This document shows positions 1 through 10,181 of a stretch of DNA of 64,000 bases, one piece after another. The notes beneath the pieces are model-generated. The model did no database searches, was not told the origin of the DNA, and saw only the letters and a list, made by a program, of their open reading frames with translations. Source of the DNA: Boswellia sacra (lineage: Eukaryota > Streptophyta > Magnoliopsida > Sapindales > Burseraceae); assembly GCA_013180625.2 (NCBI GenBank), contig SNVD02013728.1, positions 310,001 through 374,000 on the forward strand, in the 5' to 3' direction. How positions within the stretch are numbered: position 1 is the first letter of the stretch; each line of letters starts with the position of its first letter. The translations under genes and the position numbers were made by a program.

Positions 1-200
1 AAAATTAATAAATTTCGGAAAATATTATAGATGTAATATTTTACAATATTGAGTACTAAAAGAATGAATGAATCACACTACAAAGAACAATTCTCTGTAC
101 AGATACAATTCATCTCATAAAGAAGACCTAAAAAAAGAAACAAAATAAAATAAAATAAAAAATGAAGAATCTTTTTCATTTAATCTAAAATCAATCTTAA
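1..200. other. 3' flank of the ZAT10-like gene
   Basis: AT-rich sequence directly downstream of the zinc-finger stop codon (the gene is on the minus strand). It probably holds the 3' UTR and polyadenylation region. I see no other gene. Confidence 0.5.
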
Positions 201-947
201 TTATGAAGAAGAAGTCAACATCTGGGCATCGTGATTCATGATTAACAATCTGGGTTTCTTGGCCGGCAAAGGACTCTCCACCTCCTGAGAACAGAACTCC
301 GGCAAGGCCGGTAAGTTCAGGTCAAACCCACGTTGACTGCTGGAGCCACCACCTTCAGAGAGGGTGACCCCACTGGCACTAGCTGTACCACTAACAGTAG
401 TTGTTGTTGTTGCAGTATTATTATTGTTGCCGCCTTCATAGTGGCACCTTTTGTGACCGCCCAAAGCTTGTCCCGAGGGAAAAGTCTTGTGGCAGATGGA
501 ACACTCGTGACTCCTCCCACCACTTGCGGTGGTGGAGGAAGGGTAAGGGTTGATGTCAGCACTGGTGGTTGCGGTTGTGTTGGTGGTGGATGACTCGGTG
601 GTGGCGTTCTTGCGGTGGCTGGCCTTGTGTCCACCAAGCGCTTGGTAAGAATTGAAAGCCTTGTGGCAAACTGTGCACTCGTAAGAAAGTTTCAAACTCG
701 GAGGCTCTGGAACTTGTACTTGTTCTTCTTCTTTTTTATTTTCATGAGAGGTGGTGGTGGTGTTGTCGTTGTTGGTGCTGCCTCGAGCGAGCATAATAAG
801 GCAAAGAGCCAAGTACTCCTCTTCGGTTGGAGGAGATTCACTTCTGGGTCGCTTTGATCTCTTCCTCTTAGTCCAACTATCCTCATAGCTGAAGGGTTGA
901 TGAGCCGGGCCATGAGCACTAGGAGAGTTGAGAGCTTCAAGAGCCAT
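201..947 (-). CDS. ZAT10: ZAT10/STZ-like C2H2 zinc-finger transcriptional repressor
   Basis: Intronless gene for a 248-aa nuclear protein of the plant C1-2i zinc-finger class, whose members repress target genes in drought, salt, cold and wounding responses. From the N-terminus: basic nuclear-localisation stretch KRKRSKRPR (27-35), L-box with [15 protein letters not shown] (42-56), zinc finger 1 (C91, C94, H107, H111) and finger 2 (C149, C152, H165, H169), each with the plant signature QALGGH, and an EAR repression motif FDLNLPAL (208-215). Thr/Asn/Ser-rich linkers separate the domains. Order and length match Arabidopsis STZ/ZAT10. I chose the ATG at 947, which gives the usual MALEAL start; the longer frame lacks an upstream ATG. 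Nothing is broken. ZAT6 or ZAT8 orthology is the main alternative. Confidence 0.93.
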   Translation of the reverse strand: MALEALNSPSAHGPAHQPFSYEDSWTKRKRSKRPRSESPPTEEEYLALCLIMLARGSTNNDNTTTTSHENKKEEEQVQVPEPPSLKLSYECTVCHKAFNSYQALGGHKASHRKNATTESSTTNTTATTSADINPYPSSTTASGGRSHECSICHKTFPSGQALGGHKRCHYEGGNNNNTATTTTTVSGTASASGVTLSEGGGSSSQRGFDLNLPALPEFCSQEVESPLPAKKPRLLIMNHDAQMLTSSS

Positions 948-1090
948 AACAATAACAAATCTCAAGTACGGTGTTGAATGACGAGTTAGCTAAGCTAAGC
1001 TAAGCTAGAGAGCCTTAGAGAGCAAGAATGTGAAAGGGGGTAGAGACTTTGATAATTTGGTTATGAACGAGGAAAGAGTGAGTGTGAGGG

Positions 1091-1230
1091 GTTTATATAC
1101 AAAACGAAGAGTGAAGTCGGTCAACTAAAAAGAGGGTAGTGGAGATGGGGTGGGGGGAAGGTGAGTGACGGACTGAGCTAATACACGAGAGAGAGAGAGA
1201 GAGAATAAAAGACTGACTAATTCAAGTCAA
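1091..1230 (-). promoter_or_regulatory. Core promoter of the ZAT10-like gene: TATA box and W-boxes
   Basis: On the minus strand, GTATATAAAC at 1100-1091 is a good TATA box about 145 bp upstream of the ATG, which would put transcription start near 1065. Upstream lie TTGACC at 1124-1119 and TTGACT at 1230-1225, both W-box cores for WRKY factors. Family knowledge (ZAT10 is stress- and wound-induced) fits this. Function is inferred from motifs only. Confidence 0.6.
1187..1204. repeat. (GA)9 microsatellite
   Basis: Eighteen bases of perfect GA repeat between the two W-boxes of the zinc-finger promoter. GA/CT runs are common in plant core promoters. Confidence 0.9.
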
Positions 1231-1240
1231 AACAAGGGTA

Positions 1241-4200
1241 CGCCTGCACTTTTTTAACTCAACAAGACTTGCTTGGTAAGAGGTGGAATTACTTGCGCTT
1301 GGGGCTACTTAGATTGGAGATTAAGAGAGACTTTAGGGCGTGTGGAGCACGTTTTATTTTGATAATCAATTACTGCGTAATTGAGCTTCTAAGAAGGTTG
1401 GTTTTGTGTAATGATATGCAGATTTTATTATATAGTTTCCACTGCCTTAATTATGTTTTGGTATCTCTATAATATCTTAGCAAGATTTTTGCATCATAGT
1501 GGGGTTTTTGTTGCTTCCCATTTCTTAGTAGAGTGCTTGAGGTTGGTAAATTATTAGTTAGGAGAGAATTAGATGTATTTTAACATTTATTAGCCCACTA
1601 ACTCATCTTTTAACCCTTTTTCTAGATGAGAAAATAAATTTTATATCTAAATTTATTTTTCAATGTAATTATTTTCATTTTAGTGTAATTGAATTCGACA
1701 TTGACATAACCTATTCCACTTCAATTTAAATTCTTAAATTTGTCCTCTTTTTGAATAATTTTATTGTTAATAAATTAACAATAATTGGTTCTGAAAAAAC
1801 CCATAACTAATAAACAAATTATATTCTTTATTCTTAAAAATATGCTGGCAAAACACTAGCATCACTTTCAAATTTCCTTTTAAAATCGCCATTTGGCATA
1901 TTTTGCCACTTTGGTGAAAACTTAGAACAACTCAAACAAAACTGAGAATATTCCACATTGTAGCAAGTTTTAACTTCTCTTGCTCACAAGATTAAGTTTC
2001 ATTTCCCTTTCGCCCGCAATATTTTAATTTACATTTTTATCAACCCCGTGTTAAATTTAAATATTAGCATCTACTAAACATTGTGGAGTTGGAGTCACGT
2101 CTCACGCATACATACACGCGCATAGATGTGCCGCTTTTAAGTTTTGTGCTTGGCTTTTGGAAGTTTCTTTTCTTTGTTGGTTGGCTCACCGAAGGACAGC
2201 TACACATTAATGTGAAGAAACATCAAACATCCAATATTGAACGCGTGGGTAAATAGTGACTAGGACCATTTTGAGATTTATCCTCTTCGTTGTCATGAAG
2301 GAAAATACCCAAAAGGGAATTTGATTAAATTTTAATTACTAAAAAGCCCATTCCAATTTTGAAGATTGAATATTTGAAATTAATTAGATGGTACAAATTC
2401 AGTTAAAATTATTTTTATTTTCTTTTTGCAATGTACTTGTTTGAGGTTTTTTTTTCCCGTATTCATGTGATTGTTAATTTGTTCATAGACTAATAGTTTA
2501 ATATTTAAGGACTTTTTTAACTAAATTTTTTTTGCTTAAAACTTAACTTAAAAATCTATGCTCTTCATCTAATTTGATCGGAATATTTTCTTAAAATTTG
2601 AATTCATTAATTGCATTTAAACACCCGGGGTGAAAAAATTGATAAATTGGCTTTAATAAATATAATTTTTAACATTAGATATTGACTCCTAATCGAATCA
2701 AATGAGATGAATTATTGAAAATTTAAAATAAACTTTTAAGTAAACACATCAAATTTATAATAATGTTTAGGATTGCTATATTAATCAAAATAAAAAAAAT
2801 TTGATATAGTAATATAAATATTAATGTTGGTATATGAACCTCCAAATTAAAATTTGTTGGATCAAATAATAAATTAAAATGATAAAATAAGATATAATCA
2901 CTTAAAATCCTCTATAATATATCAATTAAAAAAAAACAACATAGCAATTGATATTAAACTCATCAACGAGATCATTAGCCCAAGCAAATACCCTACCTAG
3001 AGAAATAATTAAATTGAAAAAACAATTATTATTAGCCGATATCATTTGTTTAAAAATCTTCACTAATGCTCACCTCAATCGATCATGATTCACCTAATAC
3101 TAGAAATCGTACTTACTATTGGCATTATTTCAAAATTAATATAAATTAATTAACAAATGATTAGTCAATACGTTATTATACAGCTAGCAAGATTACATAT
3201 CCATTAAAAATAAGATTTCGGTGAGAAGGGTATTTCCGTCAAATTAGTTACTATGTGAGCTAGCTCAGTTCAGCACAGTTAGAGTGAAACTGTGGAACAC
3301 TGCACCTGTGTCTTCAATTGACGCGCAACCGTCACGGCATACGGCACGCAACGCGCTTCACTTTTATTTAAAAAAAAAAAAAACGAGGGATACGTGGCAG
3401 ATTAACGACCATTTTATTTAGTAATGTACTTTGAGATGACCGACGGAGAGAGGGAGATCGTGATGGAGATTACATCAAGCCGTCCATTTGTTTAGGAGTG
3501 TCTGTGAGAATGCAACGTGGAGACAGCTAGCGTGAGGACACGACACGTGTCAGTAAGGGCGGTTGGACGTATGTGCTTGAGTATTCTAGTGGCTGCAAGT
3601 GCGTAAAGGTTGGTCGAATGGTGACGTGGACGATTTTAAGATGACTTGGCTGTGAAGAAGTTCGTTGGGTTTGGGTGATGTTATCACTTACTTCACTGGA
3701 GCTTTTGTTTCTCGTTTAGGTTCGTTTGATCGAAAAAAAAAATGAGTGAAAATCAGAAAATGACAATAAATTGGGTGGATTTAAAATGATTGATTTTTTA
3801 AAATGTATATACCATGACCCTGTGTAATGTATTTGATAGATAGAGTATTTAAAACAATTTTTAAACGTTCTTAATAGTATTTGATACAGTATATGATAAA
3901 TACTAGATTTTAAAATTTTTCTAAAAAATATATATAATATGATAAAATTTCATGGAGAATTCCATTATTAAAAACGGGGGAAAAAATTAAGGTAATAATA
4001 GACTCATTTTCCTCCCTTCTTTGCGAATCAGGAAAGAGTGATTTTGATGGTTGTTGTAATTCAATCCGCAAACCCAATACACAAATTTAGTTCAAGATTC
4101 CAAAGGCACATCGAACATTCCTTTAATATTTCGCATTGTTACCTCTTTGACAAGTTAAAATTACTTGATAAACCTCCAGGGAATACAAGCAAAATTCAAG

Positions 4201-6789
4201 TTCATTGCTTTGAATTCTTCAGCATCACGTTGATGCTTGCCAAATCAAACCTTTCTTTTCAACTTAAGATACGGCATTATTCCCCTTCTAACATGTCGTA
4301 ACTCGTGATCCGATAAGCACTTGCCGTGGCACACAGTAGAATTCCATTGGCTTGGAATAAAATAAATAAGAAAGTAAAGTAACAGAAGGCACTAGCTAGG
4401 CAGACTCGAGATATAGAGGAAGCAATTTCCTTCCTTGTCTTGTACAACTTGTCACAAGCTCATTACATTTAAGGCATTCCACGTTTGCAATAGCGTCAGT
4501 TTGGGGAGATTTAGCCAATTTGCTCACTACAAAACAACTCATCCGACACGTAAGCGTGCTTGCTTTGCTTTGATTTGCTTTATGATCACCGCAGCCTTGG
4601 CGTCAAAGTTTGCACCAAAGCCAACAGGTTAATAGTCTCTATACTTCCGCATTTACTATACACTTTCTAGCCACTTCTCATCTTCTTTATTGGCAAATTG
4701 TTGAAGTTTTTCTCTGGTTTTCTCTTCCAGTTTCATGGAATTCTCGTGGAAGCTTCCAGGAGACTGAAGTGGAAACCTACTGGAAGCTTCAAGAAACTTT
4801 GGGTAGAAGTGGGATAATTGGCTTTTTTATCATTCTCTGCAATTTGTTGGCCAGAGGACTGAAACGTCAACAACTTCACCCACATCCTTCTAGATTAATT
4901 CAATTACTAATTGGTCACCGATTTTACCTTTCACATGCATATTAATATTAGGTCTATAAACACTGGACTCGGTTTATTTAGAGATAACATTATTTGCTCT
5001 ATTCAGTCATAAAAATCAGAAAAAATTGAATTTTTTTTTAGCCCGCGATTTACTTGAGGAAGAAATAAATCCAAATTAGTCGACCACATGATTAATTTGC
5101 AAGAATAGTACCAATTTCAAGAAAAATACGACAAATTTTACTTGTATTAAGTGAAAGAAGACAATTATTCATTTAATTTTCTAGGAAACGGATAAGTAAC
5201 GGACTAATATTAAAGTAAGATTACTTAAAATCACATCACTCTCTCAATCTACAATTTTGCCTTTCTGGTGAAGAGATAAAAATAAAAGAAAAGTTTTGGT
5301 TAAGGGACTAGACATTATTTATGAATTGGTTGAATTTGATTTTCTTCGGTCAAGCCCGTGTCATGTGATCGTTAAACCACATTAAAGTTTCTTTCAATGT
5401 GAAATATACCAAATAATTTACAGAAATTTCAACAATCTTCGGATTCTTAATTCTCATATTCTCTCTAATTTACTCGCACTTTCTTAAACAATCAAGTGAA
5501 GACTAAAGAATCCTTTAGGTTGTGTACTACAGTTTTGGTATTATGTATTTTGAGTCAATTTCCACGTTTTGATTAATTTTAATAAGAAATATATATTTGA
5601 CAGTTTTGATAAGAACGACAAATGTGATGTGCTCCTGTTGACCGCTGAAAAAGTCAGTATCATGCAAAATATGATGCACAACAGAGGCAGATTTGTTGGG
5701 CTAGGCCTTTTGATGTACTGGGCCGAAGGGGAAGCCCAGCTTGACTTAATGAATGAGAAAAGAGCCCATTTGCCTCATTGTGGTGAGGTGTGATGGTGAG
5801 AAGGTCAGTTTTGGGTTGTTGGCTACTTGTGGGTTAACTCAAGTCCAATTGAACCTTCTAGGCCAGACTACAAATTTTGACCCGAAGTTTAAGCATGATT
5901 ATAAAATATCTGCACGAGTAGCTTACTATCAATCATGAAATTAAACAATTAATGTTTACTCATTGACCAAGTAGATGGTGGAATTACCCTCATCAGTGAT
6001 CAGTACGACCTCATTAAAATGAATAATTTGTTTAAATACTTTTAAATTTCAACGACGGACTTAGCTAGTAACATAAAGCATTAATTTGTTTTACATAATT
6101 AACTTGGTAGACGGGAGTTTGTGAAGTTGCAACTAGATGGATTAAAAAACTAAACTTAAAACTAGTTGAATTAAATTCTCTAATCACTTAATATGAGAAA
6201 TTTTTATTTTAAAATTCAATTAAAATACCTTAAAGTCTACTTTAATCTTTCATTTTTTTTATAATCCATTTTCTCAGCTACATTTTTATTTTCGTAAATA
6301 TTTTTATGACATATGAATTCAAATTCGCCAAGTGACCTGATCAATTTGCCCTGTATAAGTTTTTCTCTCTTTCATTGATTTTTATGTTTAAATTTTAGTG
6401 TGTGTGGGATTGTTGTTAAAAATCTAAAATTTGATTGTCAATTAAATAATTCATGAGTAACTACAAGCTAGCCGATTCCTAATATAGAACAAGTGATACA
6501 AAGCATTAGAATGTTCAAAAGTTTAAGCAAAAAATTAGACACAAGATAAAAAAGCGAATGGACTGGTTAAGCTCTAGCTAAGCAGCTGGTACATAGGACT
6601 TGCATGTGCACTCCAATTAGTTTAGATTTAATCCTGCATCCATTAAGATAAGATGCTGCAGCCGGTCATATATTAAAATGAAAATAAAAATTTAGAATAG
6701 CTTAATAAATAGTTCTAGAGTACTCCGATAGAAAGAAATGTGGTTGTAGGTCATATAAACAAGAGCTTTCACAGTATAATCAGGTTTAT

Positions 6790-6792
<3 letters not shown>
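1241..6792. other. AT-rich intergenic DNA, no gene recognised
   Basis: No open frame here resembles a known protein. The longest, near 4038-4301, 4610-4945 and 5569-5938, have no recognisable domain and ordinary intergenic composition. The stretch 3230-3660 is less AT-rich and contains ACGT-core motifs (ACGTGGC at 3392, palindromic GACACGTGTC at 3542-3551, GACGTGGA near 3621), which could be distal stress-response elements or an unannotated promoter. Around 4749-4801 are GAAnnTTC-type arrays. A long noncoding RNA cannot be excluded. Confidence 0.5.

Positions 6793-6830
<38 letters not shown>
6793..6830. repeat. (AT)19 microsatellite
   Basis: Thirty-eight bases of perfect AT repeat, immediately followed by the left end of the MULE at 6831. 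The element may have inserted into or beside the repeat. Confidence 0.95.
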
Positions 6831-6832
<2 letters not shown>

Positions 6833-7808
6833 GCAAATATCACGAACCACCCCTACCTTTTGCTAAAATTATTACGCGTACAAAGTTTGACACTTTTTGT
6901 CATCAAATACCCCTGTACTTGTGAAAAGTCGTCACTGACCACTCGTCCGTTAAAATCTCCGTTAAAAACCCGTAAATAACTTGCAATAAAAGGGTTATAA
7001 CAGTCTTTCACAAAAAAGTCCTGGATATATAAGTGAGTAGTTAACGAATAAAATACTTTACACTTTCTCTGGAATCAATTTGTCCCCACAGTAGCATGTC
7101 ATCATCTTCGACTTGGCGTGACCCTTGAGCTTACTGTGCGTCACCTCACTGTAGACATCATCGACTCAGACCACAAGAATTCTGTTGAAGCTGTAGGGAG
7201 TAACGGGTAATGATCTCCCTACAGTAACCTCATCTTTTGTTCAGTTGCATGGTTAGTAAGAAGTGTTTGGGTCGTTTGGGTTTGTCGTAGTGTCAATAAC
7301 GTTTAAATTTTTTATGACTTTTGAATGATTTTAAGTGTTTTGTTGTTACAGAACTCTATTGTCTGAACTGGTTTTTGATTTTTGAAAATTGTTGAAACCG
7401 TAGATTTTATGGAAATTTGGGGGAATTTCAAATTGATGGGAAAAATGAGTAATTTATGTGTCAAGTTGGTTGTATGAACTGTTATATTGACATGCATGCA
7501 ATATTTATGAGTGAAACTTGTGTGCATGGGTTCTTCATTCAATGTTTATTATATTTCTATTAGTTTTGTAAGTATTTTTCTTTGTGGTTTTTATTATGTA
7601 TCTCGTACATGTTACTATTTGATGGTGCATGCAAGATTTCTTCTATTAACTGTAGTGGTGCATGGTTCCTGCCTTTGTTGTTTACTATTCTTTTGTTATA
7701 GTTGGCTAAATTTTTTTTAATACTTTTTTTCCTTGTGTATCCCAATACTTGAAGATGCATTTGGTCATTAGATGGCTATTTTTTTCTTAATTTTGGAATA
7801 TTAGGATA

Positions 7809-9035
7809 GTGAGTATCCTTAATAGAGTTAGTTTAATAGGGTTGTTTCAAGTTGCTCTGCATCTTTGCAAATTAGAGATTGTAGATCATACAGATGTCAA
7901 TTTCTTTGTTAGTTTATCATGGAATGGACAGAAATATCTCATTGACAGTGACTCTAAGTTCTTGCAGTTGTTACATATGTATGAAATTAATGGTTTGACT
8001 TAATTAAAAATCACAGTTGAGATTATTACCACGATATTGACCCACTAGCAAAGATGTTTGCAATAACTTGGAGGCTCCCAAGTTCAAAACCAAAGTAGGC
8101 AGGCCAAAGAAAGCAAGGAGAAGGGTAGCGGATGAACCCAGCCCATCAGGCCTTGCTTTGTTTAAAATGAGGTGCACAAATTGTGGTACACCATAATAAA
8201 AGGAGTTGCAAGTCTATCCTACAGCTAAAAAAGAAAAAGGTTATAAACTCTGTTGCTTACATTAAAAATTTTCCTTTAATTCACTTTACATTCTATCCAT
8301 TTTGCTAACTACTTCTTTTAATAACTTGATAATGTTTAAGGCTCGAACCTCCTCATCTCAGCAAGGTTTGGCTTGCTCATCCCAATAACCCTCAAGCTCA
8401 TCTCAGCAAGCCCAACTGCCCCTCAGATCATCTCGGCAAGCCCAGCAGCCCTTAACATCATCATCATCCCAATTTTCACAGCAACTTTCATCTCAACAAG
8501 GTTTAGCTTCCTCATCCCAACTACCCTCAAGGTCATCTTAGCAAGCCCAGCTGCCCCTCAGATCATCTCAGCAAGCCCAGTAGCCTCTAGCATCATCATC
8601 ATCCCAACTTTCACAGCAACTTTCATCTCAACAAGGTTTAGCTTCCTCATCCCAACAACCCTCAAGGTCATCTCAGCAACCCCAATAGCCCCTAGCATCA
8701 TCATCATCCCAACTTTCACAGCAACCTTCATCTCAGCAAGGTTTAGCTTCCTCATCCCAATAACCCTCAAGGTCATCTCAGCTAGCCTAGCTGCCCCACA
8801 GATCATCTCAGCAAGCCCAGCAGCCCCTAGCATCATCATCATCCCAACTTTCACAGCACCTGCACGTGTAACTCAGACCTGTCCACCATTGTATCAAGCA
8901 TCACAAAGTCATGGATTTACAACTCCTCTATCCTTACAACAATCAATGGGGTCAAACACATCTAGAAGAGGGAGAGGTAAAAGAAGAGGTAACTTTTATG
9001 CACATAGAAGTCAATTTTGTATAAGTTTCCTGTGA
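7809..9035 (+). pseudogene. MULE transposase relic (zinc knuckle and Ser/Gln-rich C-terminus)
   Basis: Disconnected remnants of a MuDR-type transposase, which would act in the nucleus on the terminal repeats. The reading frame around 8080-8185 gives KVGRPKKARRRVADEPSPSG then KMRCTNCG and a stop, the typical basic plus CCHC knuckle block near the MULE C-terminus, cut after its second cysteine. The catalytic DDE core is not recognisable. From 8340 the frame reads SSSQQGLA...SSQQ repeats broken by stops that replace CAA or CAG codons, consistent with C-to-T decay. The tail ends in RRGRGKRRG. The uninterrupted 220-codon frame at 8373-9035 is a different frame of the same repeat, not a gene. Confidence 0.55.
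8456..8862 (+). repeat. Minisatellite in the MULE Ser/Gln-rich region
   Basis: About four imperfect copies of a 105-135-bp unit. Each contains a run of CATCATCATCATCCCAA followed by TTTCACAGCAACTTTCATCT. The unit starts recur near 8456, 8591, 8696 and 8831. In the transposase frame it encodes Ser/Gln-rich sequence. Confidence 0.8.
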
Positions 9036-9490
9036 TTATTACTTATTCATCTTTTTATTTACAGTCACAAGGGGGTTCAGACAAGACAACCATTGACAAT
9101 CATTGAAGATAAAGCTAAGTTCTCCTCGAAGTGTGGTGCAACCTTGCATTTTTTTGTTATTTTGTATGGTGAGGGTTTGGTTGCTATTTATTTTGTAAAT
9201 GAGCTAGAACAGTCCTCTATGTCCAGTGTGCTATAAGTTAGGGCATAGTGATATCCTTATGTTGAAAACATTGTTATGCTACATATGGCACCATAGCATT
9301 GTACACATAGGACATAATATTCAGAACCAAAAATTGTTAACAGGTTTGCTAATCTTATACTTATACTTCTTTTGATAATGGCAATCAGGTTGTCTGCTTT
9401 TGTACAATTACAGTTTGCTTATGTGTATGTCACAAACACACTAACACATAATTTCATATTGCATTTTGTTCCACATATATTGCTTATCAT

Positions 9491-9622
9491 TACATTACAA
9501 GGCATGCAAGTAAACACCTTAGGAAAAAATACATTGGACACTTCAACAATAATTGCCTTACATTAACTTTACAAGGAATGCAAGTAAACACATTAGGAAA
9601 ATGTACACTAGACACTTTGACA
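9491..9622 (-). repeat. Tandem duplication of about 66 bp at the 3' end of the GRF ORF
   Basis: Two copies of a segment containing TTACAAGGMATGCAAGTAAACA (M = A or C) and then a GACACTT-type motif, at about 9491-9555 and 9566-9622. The second copy encodes the C-terminus of the GRF protein; the first lies in its 3' flank. Confidence 0.7.
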
Positions 9623-9992
9623 ACATCGTAATCTTTTTCATTTCCTCATTCATTTGTATGACCATCTCATTGCTACTGAGCAATTGCTTCAAATCATGTT
9701 GCATATCTCTGATAATAGGGTCACTGCCATCCATTTCGTGGCCATGAACATGACACCAGTTTTCAGTCAAAGCTATTTCATCATTGTCAGGCTCCCACCA
9801 CCTGTGGAAGTTGTATGTTCCAGTTTTGCATACAAAATATAGCTTACCAGGATTTTTGGAAGATTCAGATATCATAACTGCTGCCTTTGCATCACACTTG
9901 CATATTCTATTATTGAATTTGATTGTGTGCCCGTTGATCATTTTTACTTCTCTTATTTTTATAACTTGATGTGTTGCTACTGGCCCTTGCAT
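9558..9992 (-). CDS. GRF-type zinc-finger protein with C-terminal membrane segment (MULE-associated)
   Basis: Uninterrupted 144-aa frame with its own ATG at 9992. The GRF zinc-finger pattern is visible: CKC (31-33), NPGKLYFVC (48-55), then YNFHRWWEPD (60-69). The last canonical cysteine, which normally precedes the FF.W motif, is missing. A coiled region around 95-120 leads to a hydrophobic segment (about 126-142) that would anchor the protein in a membrane. Small GRF-plus-transmembrane proteins are abundant in plant genomes and often lie inside MULEs. The position between MULE transposase relics and a possible right end suggests it is the element's second gene. An intact frame amid decayed neighbours is noteworthy. 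The molecular role is unknown. Confidence 0.65.
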   Translation of the reverse strand: MQGPVATHQVIKIREVKMINGHTIKFNNRICKCDAKAAVMISESSKNPGKLYFVCKTGTYNFHRWWEPDNDEIALTENWCHVHGHEMDGSDPIIRDMQHDLKQLLSSNEMVIQMNEEMKKITMLSKCLVYIFLMCLLAFLVKLM

Positions 9993-10181
9993 AACTTGAG
10001 GATGACTAACTCATTGCAATGGCTATTGCTATTTGATGTGTTGTTGTTATTGTTTCAGACGAATGTTGTTTTGTTTTGAGATTGAAAGAGTTGTAGGTTT
10101 GGAAATGCAACAGTGAGTGGGCGGAGTAGAATGCAAATGAATTTAGGGGATGAGTTTCATGAATTTATAACGTAGACATTC

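Larger units (their letters stand above)
6831..10170 (+). mobile_element. Decayed Mutator-like element (MULE) with GRF zinc-finger ORF
   Basis: The left end GGGCAAATATCACGAACCAC matches the terminus type of the Pack-MULE at 51200 (GGGCAAATCTCACAAATAAC). Inside are plus-strand relics of a MULE transposase: an N-terminal-like stretch (7809-8003), a basic segment KPKVGRPKKARRR followed by the knuckle start KMRCTNCG (8080-8185), and a Ser/Gln-rich repetitive tail with RRGRGKRRG (8340-9035). A GRF zinc-finger ORF lies convergently at 9558-9992. A degenerate right terminus is possible near 10143-10170, where TAGGGG-ATGAGTTTCATGA resembles the reverse of the left end. The 9-bp target duplication could not be found, so the right limit is uncertain. 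Confidence 0.6.

Noticed and set aside
201..965. Longer N-terminus for the zinc-finger gene and, likewise, for the carboxylesterase (to 18841)
   Set aside because: The upstream codons are not ATG (TTG and GTG); the family start is at the internal ATG.
4038..4945. Several 65-111-codon frames
   Set aside because: No recognisable family, no codon-use signal and no promoter or splice structure.
8373..9035. 220-codon Ile/Ser/Pro-rich open frame
   Set aside because: It is an alternative frame of a minisatellite; the related transposase tail lies in another frame.
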